Below are positions 26,608 to 36,038 of a DNA stretch of 64,000 nucleotides, piece by piece. The notes beneath the pieces are model-generated. The model worked only from the letters and a program-made list of their open reading frames with translations. It was not told the origin of the DNA and made no database searches. The position numbers were made by a program, and so were the translations under genes. The DNA comes from Pseudomonadota bacterium. GTDB lineage: Bacteria; Desulfobacterota; Binatia; Binatales; Binataceae. Each line of letters opens with the position of its first letter. The first letter of the stretch is position 1. Location: the NCBI GenBank assembly GCA_021323675.1, contig JAJPKP010000018.1, forward strand, positions 1 through 64,000, written 5' to 3'.

Positions 26608-27206
26608 TGCGACTCTCTCCTGATTAAGTCCAGCAGTTTGGCCTCGTCAGCCTGGAAGCTCGCATAAACCTCCTGCTCGGCGGCACGGTAGCGTTCCAGT
26701 AGCTGCGCAACCCGGTCCTGCCCGCCGCGGCCAGGGGCCAATTCGGACAATTTTTCTCCGACCCACGACAGGTGCCACTGCTCGTCCGCCGTCACCGCTT
26801 CGAGTACTTCCAGCGTGCCTTTGTCGACGCCCGTGCGCATCGCGTGCTCGTTGTATCGTTCAAGGGCTCGATTCTCGGCGACGATGGTCAATGCGAGAAT
26901 CTCGACTACGTCGCGCGGCACTCCGATCTTTTGCCCCATCCGATGCTGATAACCGCCGACGACATCCGAAGGCGCTCCGCCCAACTCGCAGATGCGCTGG
27001 GTCCAGAGCCATGCATGGCGAGTCTCGTCAGCGAGATGGCGCGTGAGCTTGGCCTGGGAATCGGGGTCGCGCAGATGGCGATGCAGATTCAGGAGCAGAC
27101 GCGCCCCCCGAAGCTCGGCATCCCGGTAGAAGTTCATGATTAAGAGCAGGGCCTCGAGTTCTTCGGGCGCCAGCCTGGTTTCAGCACCCACCGCTCCGCC
27201 TTCCAT
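26604..27206 (-). CDS. Ferritin-like diiron protein leading the oxidase operon
   Basis: This 200-residue, mainly helical protein has the four-helix diiron pattern of two ExxH motifs, ETRHAWLW near residue 62 and EQWHLSWV near residue 140, with acidic residues in FYRDAELRG and VAENRALERY supplying the other ligands. This matches the ferritin-like/rubrerythrin superfamily without a rubredoxin domain. It overlaps the subunit II start by four bases and so is co-translated with the oxidase. Possible roles are peroxide removal, iron handling for haem assembly, or a hydroxylase or oxidase reaction. The sequence does not decide between them. Confidence 0.75.
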   Translation of the reverse strand: MEGGAVGAETRLAPEELEALLLIMNFYRDAELRGARLLLNLHRHLRDPDSQAKLTRHLADETRHAWLWTQRICELGGAPSDVVGGYQHRMGQKIGVPRDVVEILALTIVAENRALERYNEHAMRTGVDKGTLEVLEAVTADEQWHLSWVGEKLSELAPGRGGQDRVAQLLERYRAAEQEVYASFQADEAKLLDLIRRESQ

Positions 27207-27483
27207 CAGACAAACAAATCAACCTCGCGCGGCATAGGCTGCACGTAATGTGCCATCCGTAGGCGCGTGTTCGATGAACAAAATGCCGAGCAAAACATGC
27301 GATTACCAACCGTTCAGTTGATAAGTGCGCGGTATTGATAGTGATGCCTATGGAATCATGTTTCCGTCCGCGCCAATCGAAAGTCCGAATGCGGCTCACA
27401 CTCGCACCGCGGGCGGCGACCCTCCGATTCGCGAGTGGCAGACGAATTGCTCCTTTATTTCGCGAATCAGGCGGTGCGACACC

Positions 27484-27945
27484 ATGCAGATCGTCAATCT
27501 CATGACCTCTGACGCGATAACTGTGGGTCCGAATGACAAACTTGCCGACGCTAAGCGCGTAATGGATGAAGGCGGGTTCCGGCGGGTCCCAGTCGTTGAT
27601 GGCGGCCAGCTCGTCGGAATCCTGACCGAGCGCGATATCCGCGGGCACGCGGGTTATCTGGAATCGACCCGAGTTGACGCCGCTATGCGCAGCCCCGTCA
27701 TAACCGTGTCTCCATACAATACAGTGCGGGACGCGGCGACTCTGATGCTCAAGCACAAGATTGGGGGCTTGCCTGTGCTTGCATCCGGAGAGCTGGTCGG
27801 AATCGTGACGACCAGCGACCTTTTGAAAGCTTTTCTCGCGGAGGGCTACGGAGTGTTCTGGGGGCCTCGAATCCTCGTTGAACCGAGGCCCCAGCAGCGG
27901 CTCCTGCCAGGGCTCTCAGCGCGCCTGCGGAAAGTGTTCCGATGA
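27484..27945 (+). CDS. CBS-domain pair protein
   Basis: This 153-residue protein consists of two CBS domains (MTSDAITVGPNDKLADAKRVM at residues 6-26, in parts: TSDAITVGPNDKLADA; then MRSPVITVSPYNTVRDAA) and a short basic tail. CBS pairs bind adenine nucleotides and report energy state. I chose ATG 27484 because the CBS fold begins there; the frame is open to 27325 but the extra residues look unrelated. It is divergent from the ferritin/oxidase operon across 277 bases. Its partner is unknown. Confidence 0.85.
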   Translation: MQIVNLMTSDAITVGPNDKLADAKRVMDEGGFRRVPVVDGGQLVGILTERDIRGHAGYLESTRVDAAMRSPVITVSPYNTVRDAATLMLKHKIGGLPVLASGELVGIVTTSDLLKAFLAEGYGVFWGPRILVEPRPQQRLLPGLSARLRKVFR

Positions 27946-27994
27946 AGGGACTGAGACATGCCGAGCGCAGCCGGGCGGCCGCGCTCGACTGCGC

Positions 27995-29281
27995 TCAATT
28001 GCGCGCGGGGCTGAGCTTGTAGCGGATCGGCATGTGCTTGATGCCGCCGACGAAGCTCGATCGCAGCCTCGAAATCGGTCCCGCGAGTTCCGCAGATTCA
28101 AGCCGCTTCGCCAGCTCGCGGAAAATGACCTCGAGTTCCAGCCGCGCCAGGTTCGACCCGAGGCAGAAGTGCTCGCCGATACCGAAGGCCAGATGCGGAT
28201 TCGGGTTGCGGCCGATATCGAACTTGAAAGGCTCGTCGAACACGTCCTCGTCGCGGTTCGCGGACGGATAGAACAGGCAAACCGACTCGCCGGCGCGAAT
28301 CTTCTGCCCTCTTACGACGGTGTCCTGAGTCGCGGTGCGCGCGAACTGGATCACCGGAGACGTCCAGCGCGCAATTTCCTCGACCGCGGATTTGATCATC
28401 CCGGGGTCGGCCTTGAGGCGCTCGAACTGGTCGGGATTCTCGATCATCGCAAGCAAGCCGCCAGTGGTCGCATTGCGCGTGGTCTCGTTCCCGGCCACGA
28501 CCAGCACCAGCAGATACGACAGCAACTCCAGCGTCGGCATGGGCGCGCCGTTGATCTTCGCGTTGGCGAGGATGCTGGTGACGTCGTTGGTCGGATGCTT
28601 TCGGCGCTCCTCGACCATGTTGGTGAAGTATTCGAAGACCTCCATCCGGGCCTGTGCGAAGGTCTCGGTCGGATTCTCCCCGCGCTGAAACTCGGGGTCG
28701 CCGCCGCCGATAATTTCGTTGGTCCATCGGAACATCCGCGGCCAGTCCGGGCGCGGCACCCCGAGCATCTCAGCGATTACCGCGACCGGCACCCTTGCCG
28801 AGATTTCCGTGACGAAATCGCATTCGGTACGACCCATCAGGTCGTTCAGAACCTCGGTGGTTATTCTCGTGACCTCCGGCTCCAGCGCACGGACCGATCG
28901 GGGGGTGAAATAGGTGCTGAGCAGCCGGCGATACTCGCCGTGCTCGGGCGGGTCCATGTTGAGCAGATGCTTGAGCGGAAGGGCTTCGGGTGGCAGCGCT
29001 TCTTCACCGGGAGCGAGCACGAACACCGCAAGCCGCGGGCCGTTCAGCCACAGGCGCGGCTGCTTGCTGATTTCCATGATATCGGCGGCCTTGGTGATCG
29101 CCCAGAACGGATCGGTGCGTGGATGTTCGACGTGGAATACGGGCTTGTGCTTGCGCAGGTAGGCCCATTCGGCATGCGGGTACCCGTTTTGTTCGTAGTG
29201 TTCGGGGCTGACGATGTCGATGGTGTCGAGCGACAATTCGCGAGGCTTGGCGCCCGGGTTGGCTGCTGTCCGTGCTTCCAT
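27995..29281 (-). CDS. Cytochrome P450
   Basis: This 428-residue bacterial class I P450 has I-helix VVAGNETTRNAT near residue 255, ExxR-type residues in ERLKADPG and the haem loop FGIGEHFCLGSNLARLE near residue 355, with Cys as the axial ligand. It needs an electron-donating ferredoxin, and one is encoded 40 bases upstream on the same strand. The length and HFCLGSNLAR style resemble CYP families acting on terpenoids, sterols or fatty acids, but the substrate is not predictable here. It is probably in one transcript with the ferredoxin. Confidence 0.95.
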   Translation of the reverse strand: MEARTAANPGAKPRELSLDTIDIVSPEHYEQNGYPHAEWAYLRKHKPVFHVEHPRTDPFWAITKAADIMEISKQPRLWLNGPRLAVFVLAPGEEALPPEALPLKHLLNMDPPEHGEYRRLLSTYFTPRSVRALEPEVTRITTEVLNDLMGRTECDFVTEISARVPVAVIAEMLGVPRPDWPRMFRWTNEIIGGGDPEFQRGENPTETFAQARMEVFEYFTNMVEERRKHPTNDVTSILANAKINGAPMPTLELLSYLLVLVVAGNETTRNATTGGLLAMIENPDQFERLKADPGMIKSAVEEIARWTSPVIQFARTATQDTVVRGQKIRAGESVCLFYPSANRDEDVFDEPFKFDIGRNPNPHLAFGIGEHFCLGSNLARLELEVIFRELAKRLESAELAGPISRLRSSFVGGIKHMPIRYKLSPARN

Positions 29282-29321
29282 TGATTATACTCCGATGCTG
29301 GTCTTATGTGCGGCGCGCAAC

Positions 29322-29513
29322 CTACTTCTCGCGCAGCGATATCGCCTGCCGCGGACACATCCGGACAGCCAGCTTCACCTTTTCAATCAGCGAGTCCGGT
29401 GGATTTTCGATCCGAAGGTGCGCCTGATCGTCGCGCACTTCAAACACTTCGGGCGCGGCGGCTACGCAGCGCTCATTGCCTTCGCATAGCTTGAGATCGA
29501 TCTCGATCTTCAT
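29322..29513 (-). CDS. 3Fe-4S-type ferredoxin
   Basis: This 63-residue protein has the pattern C-x5-C (CEGNERC) and a later CP in RMCPRQAIS. That leaves three cysteines where a 4Fe-4S protein would have four, so a 3Fe-4S cluster is expected. Ferredoxins of this kind are the usual donors to bacterial P450s. The gene ends 40 bases before the P450 start. Confidence 0.9.
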   Translation of the reverse strand: MKIEIDLKLCEGNERCVAAAPEVFEVRDDQAHLRIENPPDSLIEKVKLAVRMCPRQAISLREK

Positions 29514-29538
29514 CGCCTCGTCCCTCTTCCTTGGTTAG

Positions 29539-29574
29539 CAGGCATAAGCGGCGCCGATGCGCCGCTTATGCCTG
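29539..29574. terminator. Perfect 16-bp hairpin between the LLM and ferredoxin genes
   Basis: The arms 29539-29554 and 29559-29574 are exact reverse complements around the loop CGAT. The stem is GC-rich at the loop end. No T-run follows on either strand, so it may be a factor-dependent or weak terminator, an mRNA-stabilising or processing hairpin, or a protein-binding palindrome. It begins only 23 bases after the LLM stop. Confidence 0.6.
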
Positions 29575-29597
29575 ATCTGTACAAACGAGTAAACCAG

Positions 29598-30773
29598 CTA
29601 TCTTCCCGCCGCCGCCGCAGGTTCCTGCCGTCGCGCGCCCTTCGCCTCCACGTTGCGGAAATACGGAATCACGTGGCGGCCCAGCAACTTGATAGTATCC
29701 ATAATCGCCGCATGAGGCATCCGGCCTACCTGCACCAGAAGCAGCAGCTCGTCGATTCCCGCCTCAGGATATTTCTGGATGCCGCTGATGCAATCGTCGG
29801 GGTTGCCGCAGATTACCGTGCCGCTTTGCGCCGCGGCCTCGATGTTGAAAGCGCTGGGCGCGATCGGCGCCGCGGTCAGCGGCTTCGACTCGTCCTTTTT
29901 CCCGCCGCGGCTAGAAATGAGCGCGTCAGTGATATTCGAGTAGTACTGGTAGGTCTTGGCGGTCTTCGGGATGTAGAGTTGCTGGCCGAGCTCCCAGAAG
30001 AAACGCATGTTCGTTTCGGCAACCTCGTATGCTTTCTTTCTGGTCTCCGCGCAGCACGCCATCGCCGATGCCGCAACCTGATTGTTGACGAACGCGCCCG
30101 CCGGCTCGGTGCACGCATTGGCGGCGTCCCGATAAATCTTGAGCTGCGCCTCGAGCATCCCAGGAGCGAGGAATCCGAAGGACAGGAGTCCCAGTCCGAG
30201 CTTGCCCGCCCGCTCGAAGCTCGAGGGCTGCGTGGCAGCGTGCCACAGGGGCGGATGCGGCTTCTGGAGCGGCTTGGGCAGGACCGACCGCTCCGGCATC
30301 TTCAGATACTTTCCGTCGAAGCTTACTTTGTCCTTCATCCACATTTTCGGGATGGCGCGAACCGCTTCTTCCCACTGGCCGATCGTTTCGTCCGGGTCGA
30401 TCGCGAACCCGCCCAGCTCCTGTTCCGTAATTGAACGGCCGGTGCCGAGTTCGACACGTCCATTCGATAGAATGTCCAGCACCGCCGCGCGTTCGGCGAC
30501 CCGCACCGGATGGTTGTAGCGATGCGGCAGCAGGACGACGCCGTGTCCCAGCCGGATCCGCTGCGTGCGCTGGCTGATTGCGCCAAAGAAGACCTCGGGC
30601 GCCGAGCTGTGGGAATATTCGGTCAGAAAGTGATGCTCGACGCACCACACACCGTGGAATCCCATCTCTTCCGCGAGCTCGATCTGCGCGATCGCCTGCC
30701 AATATGTGTTGTACTCGGAGAGTTCATGCCACGGCTTCGCCATTTGAAGCTCGTAAATCAACGAAATTCGCAT
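29598..30773 (-). CDS. LLM-class flavin-dependent oxidoreductase (luciferase-like)
   Basis: This protein of about 391 residues has the bacterial luciferase-like TIM-barrel fold. Typical segments are GFHGVWCVEHHF at the N-terminus, RIRLGHGVVLLPHRYNHPVRVAERAAVLD (in parts: RLGHGVVLLP, ERAAVLDILSNGR), GTGRS and ICGNPDD. Such enzymes use FMN or F420 with O2 or as dehydrogenases; the sequence alone does not tell which. ATG 30773 begins the fold (MRISLIYE); upstream in-frame residues look like leader sequence. It lies upstream of the ferredoxin and P450 on the same strand, separated by a hairpin. Confidence 0.88.
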   Translation of the reverse strand: MRISLIYELQMAKPWHELSEYNTYWQAIAQIELAEEMGFHGVWCVEHHFLTEYSHSSAPEVFFGAISQRTQRIRLGHGVVLLPHRYNHPVRVAERAAVLDILSNGRVELGTGRSITEQELGGFAIDPDETIGQWEEAVRAIPKMWMKDKVSFDGKYLKMPERSVLPKPLQKPHPPLWHAATQPSSFERAGKLGLGLLSFGFLAPGMLEAQLKIYRDAANACTEPAGAFVNNQVAASAMACCAETRKKAYEVAETNMRFFWELGQQLYIPKTAKTYQYYSNITDALISSRGGKKDESKPLTAAPIAPSAFNIEAAAQSGTVICGNPDDCISGIQKYPEAGIDELLLLVQVGRMPHAAIMDTIKLLGRHVIPYFRNVEAKGARRQEPAAAAGR

Positions 30774-31018
30774 CGGGGCCTTCCTTACCGCCGTGGAGTT
30801 GCGTTTGAACGCATCGACGGATTCGAACAAAAATCAGCAAGTCAAATGCCAGAAGAAGGGCCCAGAAAAGTCTACTGCCGGCGAGACGAGTTACAGACGA
30901 TGATTCAATTCGAGCCAATCGCACACCGCGGCGAGTGGCGCGTTAGGAGACAATCGCGGGCGGCGAGGCGCTCGATGCTCCGGCGGATATCCCGGCGTAA
31001 TGTGACGGAGAATTATCT

Positions 31019-32932
31019 ATGACAGTCGCGCCGTACGGCTCCTGGAAATCGCCCATCACTTCCGATCTGATCGCGTCCGAGATGATTAGACTTGCGGGCG
31101 TCTTCATCGACGGCTCGGATATCTACTGGCTGGAGATGAGACCGCGCGAAGCCGGCAGGTGTGTGCTGGTCAGGCGCGATGCCAATGGCGGCGTCGCCGA
31201 CGTAACGCCCGATGGCTTCAACGTGCGGACCCGCGTTCATGAGTACGGCGGCGGAGCCGTCGTCATCGCGGGCGAGACCGCATGGTTCTCGAATTTCACG
31301 GATCAGCGGCTGTACCGCCAGGAGTTGCGCGGATCCAACAACACTCCGCGACCGATCACACCGGCACTTGCTTTCAGGTACGCGGACGGCGTCTTCGATA
31401 GCTATCGCAACGCAATCATCTGCGTGCGCGAAGACCACACCCGAGGGGAAGACAGCGTCGCCAACACGATTGTCGCGATCGATGCGGATGGATCCGGCCC
31501 GCAGCGCGTGCTCATCGAAGGCAACGATTTCTACTCGAACCCGCGGCTAAGCCCCGATGGTTCCCATCTGGCGTGGCTTACCTGGAACCATCCGAACATG
31601 CCGTGGGACGCAGCCGAATTGTGGATCGGGACGATCGCACCGGACGGCTCGCTCCGGTCTGTGGGAAAGATAGCGGGCGGGGATGACGAGTCGATCTGCC
31701 AGCCGGAATGGTCTCCTGACGGCCGGCTTTATTTTGTGTCCGATCGCACGGGATGGTGGAACATCTACCGTTACGAGGGCGGCGGCGTGAAGCCGGTATG
31801 CCCGCGCGAGGCCGAGTTCGGCCGGCCGCAATGGGTCTTCGGCTTGTCAACCTACGCGTTCGAGTCGTCTGACCGGGTCGTTTGCACGTTCTCGGAGCGC
31901 GGGATCGGCAAACTGGCCTGGCTCACTCCCTCGACCGGAAGCCTCGCGCCGATCCACATTCCATACACCGACATCGCGGATCTGCGCGCCTCGCGGGGAC
32001 GCATCGTGTTCCAGGGCGGCGCTCCGAGCGAGTGCATGAGCATCGTCACCATGGATGCGGCGGCGGAACAGACGGAAGTGCTGCGGCGGTCGAGCCGCGC
32101 GGCGAGCGATCCGGCGCTTCGCGCCTGTTTCTCGCATCCTGAGCCCATCGAGTTTCCCACCGCAAACGGCCTCACTGCGCACGGCCTGTTTTACCCTCCG
32201 TCTAATCCCGACTATGAAGGGCCGGCCGGCGAGGCCCCGCCGCTGCTCGTGAGGAGCCACGGCGGTCCGACTTCAGCTTCGTCCAGCACGCTCGAACTGC
32301 TGATCCAGTTCTGGACCAGCCGCGGAATCGCGGTGCTCGACGTGAACTACGGCGGCAGCAGCGGGTACGGGCGCGAATATCGCAATCGCCTGCGCGGCCA
32401 ATGGGGCATCGTCGATGTCGAGGACTGCATCGCCGGCGCAAAGAGCCTCGCGGCATCCGGACGCATCGATGCCCGGCGCGCGATGATCACGGGCGGCAGC
32501 GCGGGCGGTTACACTGTTCTCTGCGCGCTTACCTTTCACGATTTCTTCAAGGCCGGAGCAAGCCACTACGGCGTGAGCGATCTGGAAGCTCTGGCGAAGG
32601 ACACCCATAAATTCGAAGCGCGCTATCTCGATCGCCTGGTCGGGCCGTACCCCGAGCGGCGCGATCTGTATATCGAACGGTCGCCCGTCAACCATGCGGA
32701 ACAACTCTCGACGCCCGTCATATTCTTCCAGGGAGATGAAGACCGAATCGTTCCGCCCGATCAAACCGGGAAGATGGTCGAGGCGATCCGCGCCAAAGGC
32801 TTGCCGGTTGCCTATCTGCTTTTCGCCGGCGAGCAGCACGGTTTTCGAAAGTCGGAGAACATCAAGCGCGCGCTCGACGCAGAATTGTACTTCTATTCAA
32901 CTCTGGTGCTTCGCACCGGATTACGATTTTGA
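31019..32932 (+). CDS. S9-family serine peptidase (prolyl oligopeptidase type)
   Basis: This 637-residue protein has an N-terminal beta-propeller (repeated [16 protein letters not shown] blades) and a C-terminal alpha/beta-hydrolase. The triad is visible: nucleophile GGSAGG near residue 500, Asp in GDEDRIVPP and His in EQHGFRKS. Members cleave short peptides, often after proline or dipeptides, and are cytosolic or periplasmic. No signal peptide is seen, so it is probably cytosolic. It is divergent from the LLM gene. Confidence 0.93.
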   Translation: MTVAPYGSWKSPITSDLIASEMIRLAGVFIDGSDIYWLEMRPREAGRCVLVRRDANGGVADVTPDGFNVRTRVHEYGGGAVVIAGETAWFSNFTDQRLYRQELRGSNNTPRPITPALAFRYADGVFDSYRNAIICVREDHTRGEDSVANTIVAIDADGSGPQRVLIEGNDFYSNPRLSPDGSHLAWLTWNHPNMPWDAAELWIGTIAPDGSLRSVGKIAGGDDESICQPEWSPDGRLYFVSDRTGWWNIYRYEGGGVKPVCPREAEFGRPQWVFGLSTYAFESSDRVVCTFSERGIGKLAWLTPSTGSLAPIHIPYTDIADLRASRGRIVFQGGAPSECMSIVTMDAAAEQTEVLRRSSRAASDPALRACFSHPEPIEFPTANGLTAHGLFYPPSNPDYEGPAGEAPPLLVRSHGGPTSASSSTLELLIQFWTSRGIAVLDVNYGGSSGYGREYRNRLRGQWGIVDVEDCIAGAKSLAASGRIDARRAMITGGSAGGYTVLCALTFHDFFKAGASHYGVSDLEALAKDTHKFEARYLDRLVGPYPERRDLYIERSPVNHAEQLSTPVIFFQGDEDRIVPPDQTGKMVEAIRAKGLPVAYLLFAGEQHGFRKSENIKRALDAELYFYSTLVLRTGLRF

Positions 32933-33002
32933 TTTTCTGATCCTGGCGAAGCCGCCATTGCCCCGGCTCGATACGCAAGCACGGCGCGATTTATGACCAG
33001 TG

Positions 33003-35495
33003 TTACCACCCGCGTCCAACCTCGCGCGCGACTGGTTCATCGAGACCTGAAAGGCGTAGCTTTTGGTGGCCCAGGGGCGGATTGCCGGAACTTTCCGCTC
33101 CCGCAACGACTGTAGGCGCCGAATCATAAAGCAGATAGGCGGACCGCAACCATTCGAATCTGTGCAGCGACGGCTGCCAGCGCGCGGCGATCGATCGCGG
33201 ATCCTCGTCGGACTTGATTTCATTCAGGACCTCGGCCGATCCCACCATCGCGAGCGTCGAGTCCGTATCGAAAGTGTCCGGGTACAAATGGCGGAGTGCG
33301 GCGATTAGCTCGATTCCGAGCCTCGGAGAATCGAGTGCATCACGGTCTTCCACGATGATTCTTGATCCTTTGCACGTGCGGCCGGCGTAATGATCACCAA
33401 CGGGCGCGAACGCTGCGGGCTCGAACCGCACCCCGGCAATCCCCCGATGGTTCAGGTAGTCTGTCAGTTGGTTCGCATCTGCCCACGGCGCGCCGACCAG
33501 CTCGAATGGCGTTGCAGTGCCGCGCCCGACGCTCACGTTCGCGCCTTCCGCCATCGCGACACCAGGATAAAGCACGGCCTCCGAAAGAGTTCTGAGATTC
33601 GGCGAGGGGGGAATCCACTTGAGTCCGGTTGCGTCGTACCACTCGCCGCGATGATACCCGCGCATCTCGATCACATGCAGGCGAGCGCCGATTCGTTTCT
33701 CGCGATTGAACATCCCTGCCAATTCGCCCGCGGTCATTCCGTGGCGCGTGGGCAGGGGAAAGTAACCGGTGAACGATGTGCGATTCGCGTCGAGCACGGG
33801 TCCCTGCACGACGGCGGCTGATATAGGATTCGGGCGGTCGAGAACATAAAAATCGATTCCGCGCCGCGCCGCCGCCTCCATCGCGTACGCCATCGTGGTC
33901 ATATACGTGTAGAAGCGCGCGCCCGAGTCTTGAACATCGAAGACAAGCGCATCGATGCCTTCGAGCATCGCGTCGCTGGGATGCGTTAATCGTCCGTAGA
34001 GGCTGAAGAGCGGCAGCCCCGTGCGCGGCTCGACTCCGGATGCGGCCGCATCGTCAACATCGCCGTAAAGGCCGTGCTCGGGACTGAAGATTGCACTCAA
34101 CTTCACGTTCGGCGCTCGCGAGAACGCATCGATGTCGCTGATGCCCGCGCGCGTCACGCCGGTTTGATTTGTAATGAGCCCGACCCGCTTGCCGTTCATT
34201 TCGACAAATCCGTCGGCGACGAGCACATCGGCACCGCTTGCCACGTTCGACTCCGGCAATCGCGGCCGGCCGGGCGACGGGCAATATGGCCTCAGTTCCG
34301 GACGCTCGGTGATGAGTTCCTGTTCGGAGACCGGCGCAAGCTGGTCCGCAACCAGCGCGAGAAGCTTCTTTCGCAGCGGGCCCGCATCGCCGCGGCCATC
34401 CGGATAGGTTCGATTGGTGAGAACGATCACCCAGGTACTGGACAGCGGATCGATCCACAGCATCGTTCCGGTGAAGCCCGTGTGTCCGTAGGAGCCTACC
34501 GGGGGCAGTTGGTCGCGGTTGGGAGCGAACGGCGCCGCGAGATCCCATCCAAGACCGCGCAACCGTGCCGCTCCCGCGGGCGTGCGGGGGATTGTCATCT
34601 CATCGATGGCGTGGCGGCTCAGAACACAAGCGCGATTCGGGGCGGACGCGTCAAGCATCGCGCGGGCAAAGGCCGCCAGATCGTCTGCGGTCGAGAATAG
34701 ACCCGCGTGTCCGGCAACTCCTCCCATCCGCGCGGCCGTCGGATCGTGCGGCACACCCACGCGAAGCTTGCCGTTGACAAAGAGTGTAGGGGCGATGCGC
34801 GGATACACGGATGGGGGCGGGTCGAAGCCGGTATCGTTCATGCGCAGCGGACCGAAGATGTGCTTGCGGCAATACGAATCGAGCGGCGTTCCGGAAACGC
34901 GCCTTACAACTTCGCCGAGTGTTTCAAAATTTATGTCGCTGTATTCGTAATGTGAGCCCGGTGGATAATCGGGATGCGCAGCCTCGATCATTTTCATCGC
35001 GCTGCGGTAGCCGGTCCATCCAGCACTCAAATCGAGGTCGGCCTTCAGCCCCGAGTAGTGAGTCATCAACTGGCGGATCGTGATGCCGCTTTTGCCGTAT
35101 CGGCCGAATGCCGGCCAGTAGCGCGCCGCCGGAGCGTCGAGGTCGAGCTTTCCGGCGTCGGCGAGCTGCATGATCGCGACGGTGGTGGCGACGACCTTGG
35201 TCAATGACGCGAGATCGAAGACGGTGTCCGGCGTCATCGCGACGCGGCTCGGCGCCAACTCCCGATAACCGAACGCTCGCCGGTAAACCGCGTGATCGCT
35301 CTGGCCGATCTCGATGACCGCGCCGGGAATTCTGCCCGCCTCGATTTCGCTTTGGACAATACTGTCGATCGGCGACAATGCGGCCGCAGTCAGCGCCGGC
35401 GAGAAGCGGGCGCTCGCGAGCCCCGGCGCCGCCATCACCATAAGCAGCGCGACGATAATGCCGCCTCGCCAACCGATGATCGACGGCCTGGTCAC
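33003..35495 (-). CDS. Secreted fusion of class C beta-lactamase-like hydrolase and NamZ-type muramidase (DUF1343)
   Basis: This protein of about 830 residues begins with a signal sequence (IIVALLMVMAAPGLASA). Domain 1 (about residues 40-400) is a serine beta-lactamase/esterase fold with SLTK, YSD and HTG motifs. Domain 2 (about 430-830) is NamZ-like: LITNQTGV, FSPEHGLYG, VFDVQDSGARFYTY and LDRPNPI. NamZ releases MurNAc from the non-reducing ends of peptidoglycan fragments. In Bacillus the equivalent proteins are encoded by neighbouring genes, so the fusion supports a joint role in cell-wall recycling. The start is uncertain: GTG 35495 fits the signal peptide, while ATG 35618 would overlap the nitroreductase gene. 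Confidence 0.85.
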   Translation of the reverse strand: MTRPSIIGWRGGIIVALLMVMAAPGLASARFSPALTAAALSPIDSIVQSEIEAGRIPGAVIEIGQSDHAVYRRAFGYRELAPSRVAMTPDTVFDLASLTKVVATTVAIMQLADAGKLDLDAPAARYWPAFGRYGKSGITIRQLMTHYSGLKADLDLSAGWTGYRSAMKMIEAAHPDYPPGSHYEYSDINFETLGEVVRRVSGTPLDSYCRKHIFGPLRMNDTGFDPPPSVYPRIAPTLFVNGKLRVGVPHDPTAARMGGVAGHAGLFSTADDLAAFARAMLDASAPNRACVLSRHAIDEMTIPRTPAGAARLRGLGWDLAAPFAPNRDQLPPVGSYGHTGFTGTMLWIDPLSSTWVIVLTNRTYPDGRGDAGPLRKKLLALVADQLAPVSEQELITERPELRPYCPSPGRPRLPESNVASGADVLVADGFVEMNGKRVGLITNQTGVTRAGISDIDAFSRAPNVKLSAIFSPEHGLYGDVDDAAASGVEPRTGLPLFSLYGRLTHPSDAMLEGIDALVFDVQDSGARFYTYMTTMAYAMEAAARRGIDFYVLDRPNPISAAVVQGPVLDANRTSFTGYFPLPTRHGMTAGELAGMFNREKRIGARLHVIEMRGYHRGEWYDATGLKWIPPSPNLRTLSEAVLYPGVAMAEGANVSVGRGTATPFELVGAPWADANQLTDYLNHRGIAGVRFEPAAFAPVGDHYAGRTCKGSRIIVEDRDALDSPRLGIELIAALRHLYPDTFDTDSTLAMVGSAEVLNEIKSDEDPRSIAARWQPSLHRFEWLRSAYLLYDSAPTVVAGAESSGNPPLGHQKLRLSGLDEPVAREVGRGW

Positions 35496-35529
35496 GACAG
35501 GGATTGTATCATTGCGGAGTTGGTCGAGG

Positions 35530-35994
35530 TCACTCGGCGGGGTAGCCGATCGGAAGCAGGGCAACGGGCCGCCAGTCGGATTGAATTTCCTTGCGGAAGA
35601 TCGCTTTGACCTCATCATCTCCGAACGCGCCGACCCAGCATCCGGCGAGCCCCGAGGCTACCGCTTGAAGCCACGCGAAGCTGGCGGCGATGGTCGCGTC
35701 CTGGATGCAGTAGAGGTCGCGGCCGCGCGATCCGTATTTTGCGGCGGATCGTGAGGGCACGGCCCAGAAAACGAGAACGACGGGCGCCTGCGCCACGAAA
35801 TCCTGGCCGAATGCGGCGCGAGCAAGTCTCCGCTTTATTTCGCCGTCGGCGATAACGTGAATTTCGCGCGCCTTGAGACCGCCGGCGGAAGGCGCGGTGT
35901 TTATCGCATCGAGGATCTCAGCCAGCGTTTCCATCGTGACTCCACGCGGTTGGAAACTCCTGACGGAGTGCCGCTTGTTGAAAACGTCGAGCAT
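35530..35994 (-). CDS. Nitroreductase-family flavoprotein (short form)
   Basis: This 154-residue protein begins with KRHSVRSFQP, the FMN-binding start of the nitroreductase fold. It contains INTAPSAGGLKAREI and DATIAASFAWLQAVASGLAGCWVGAF, typical for dimeric NAD(P)H-dependent FMN oxidoreductases. It is shorter than the common 180-220 residues. The final PIGYPAE matches the usual C-terminal motif, so it is complete. The substrate is unknown. Confidence 0.9.
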   Translation of the reverse strand: MLDVFNKRHSVRSFQPRGVTMETLAEILDAINTAPSAGGLKAREIHVIADGEIKRRLARAAFGQDFVAQAPVVLVFWAVPSRSAAKYGSRGRDLYCIQDATIAASFAWLQAVASGLAGCWVGAFGDDEVKAIFRKEIQSDWRPVALLPIGYPAE

Positions 35995-36038
35995 CGCTTT
36001 CTCCCGATTGGTTGCGGTTTCCGCGCACTGAGACGAGC

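Noticed and set aside
27310..27360. FNR-like site TTGATAGTGATGCC in the CBS/ferritin intergenic region
   Set aside because: Only one half-site matches; the second half (ATCAA) is absent.
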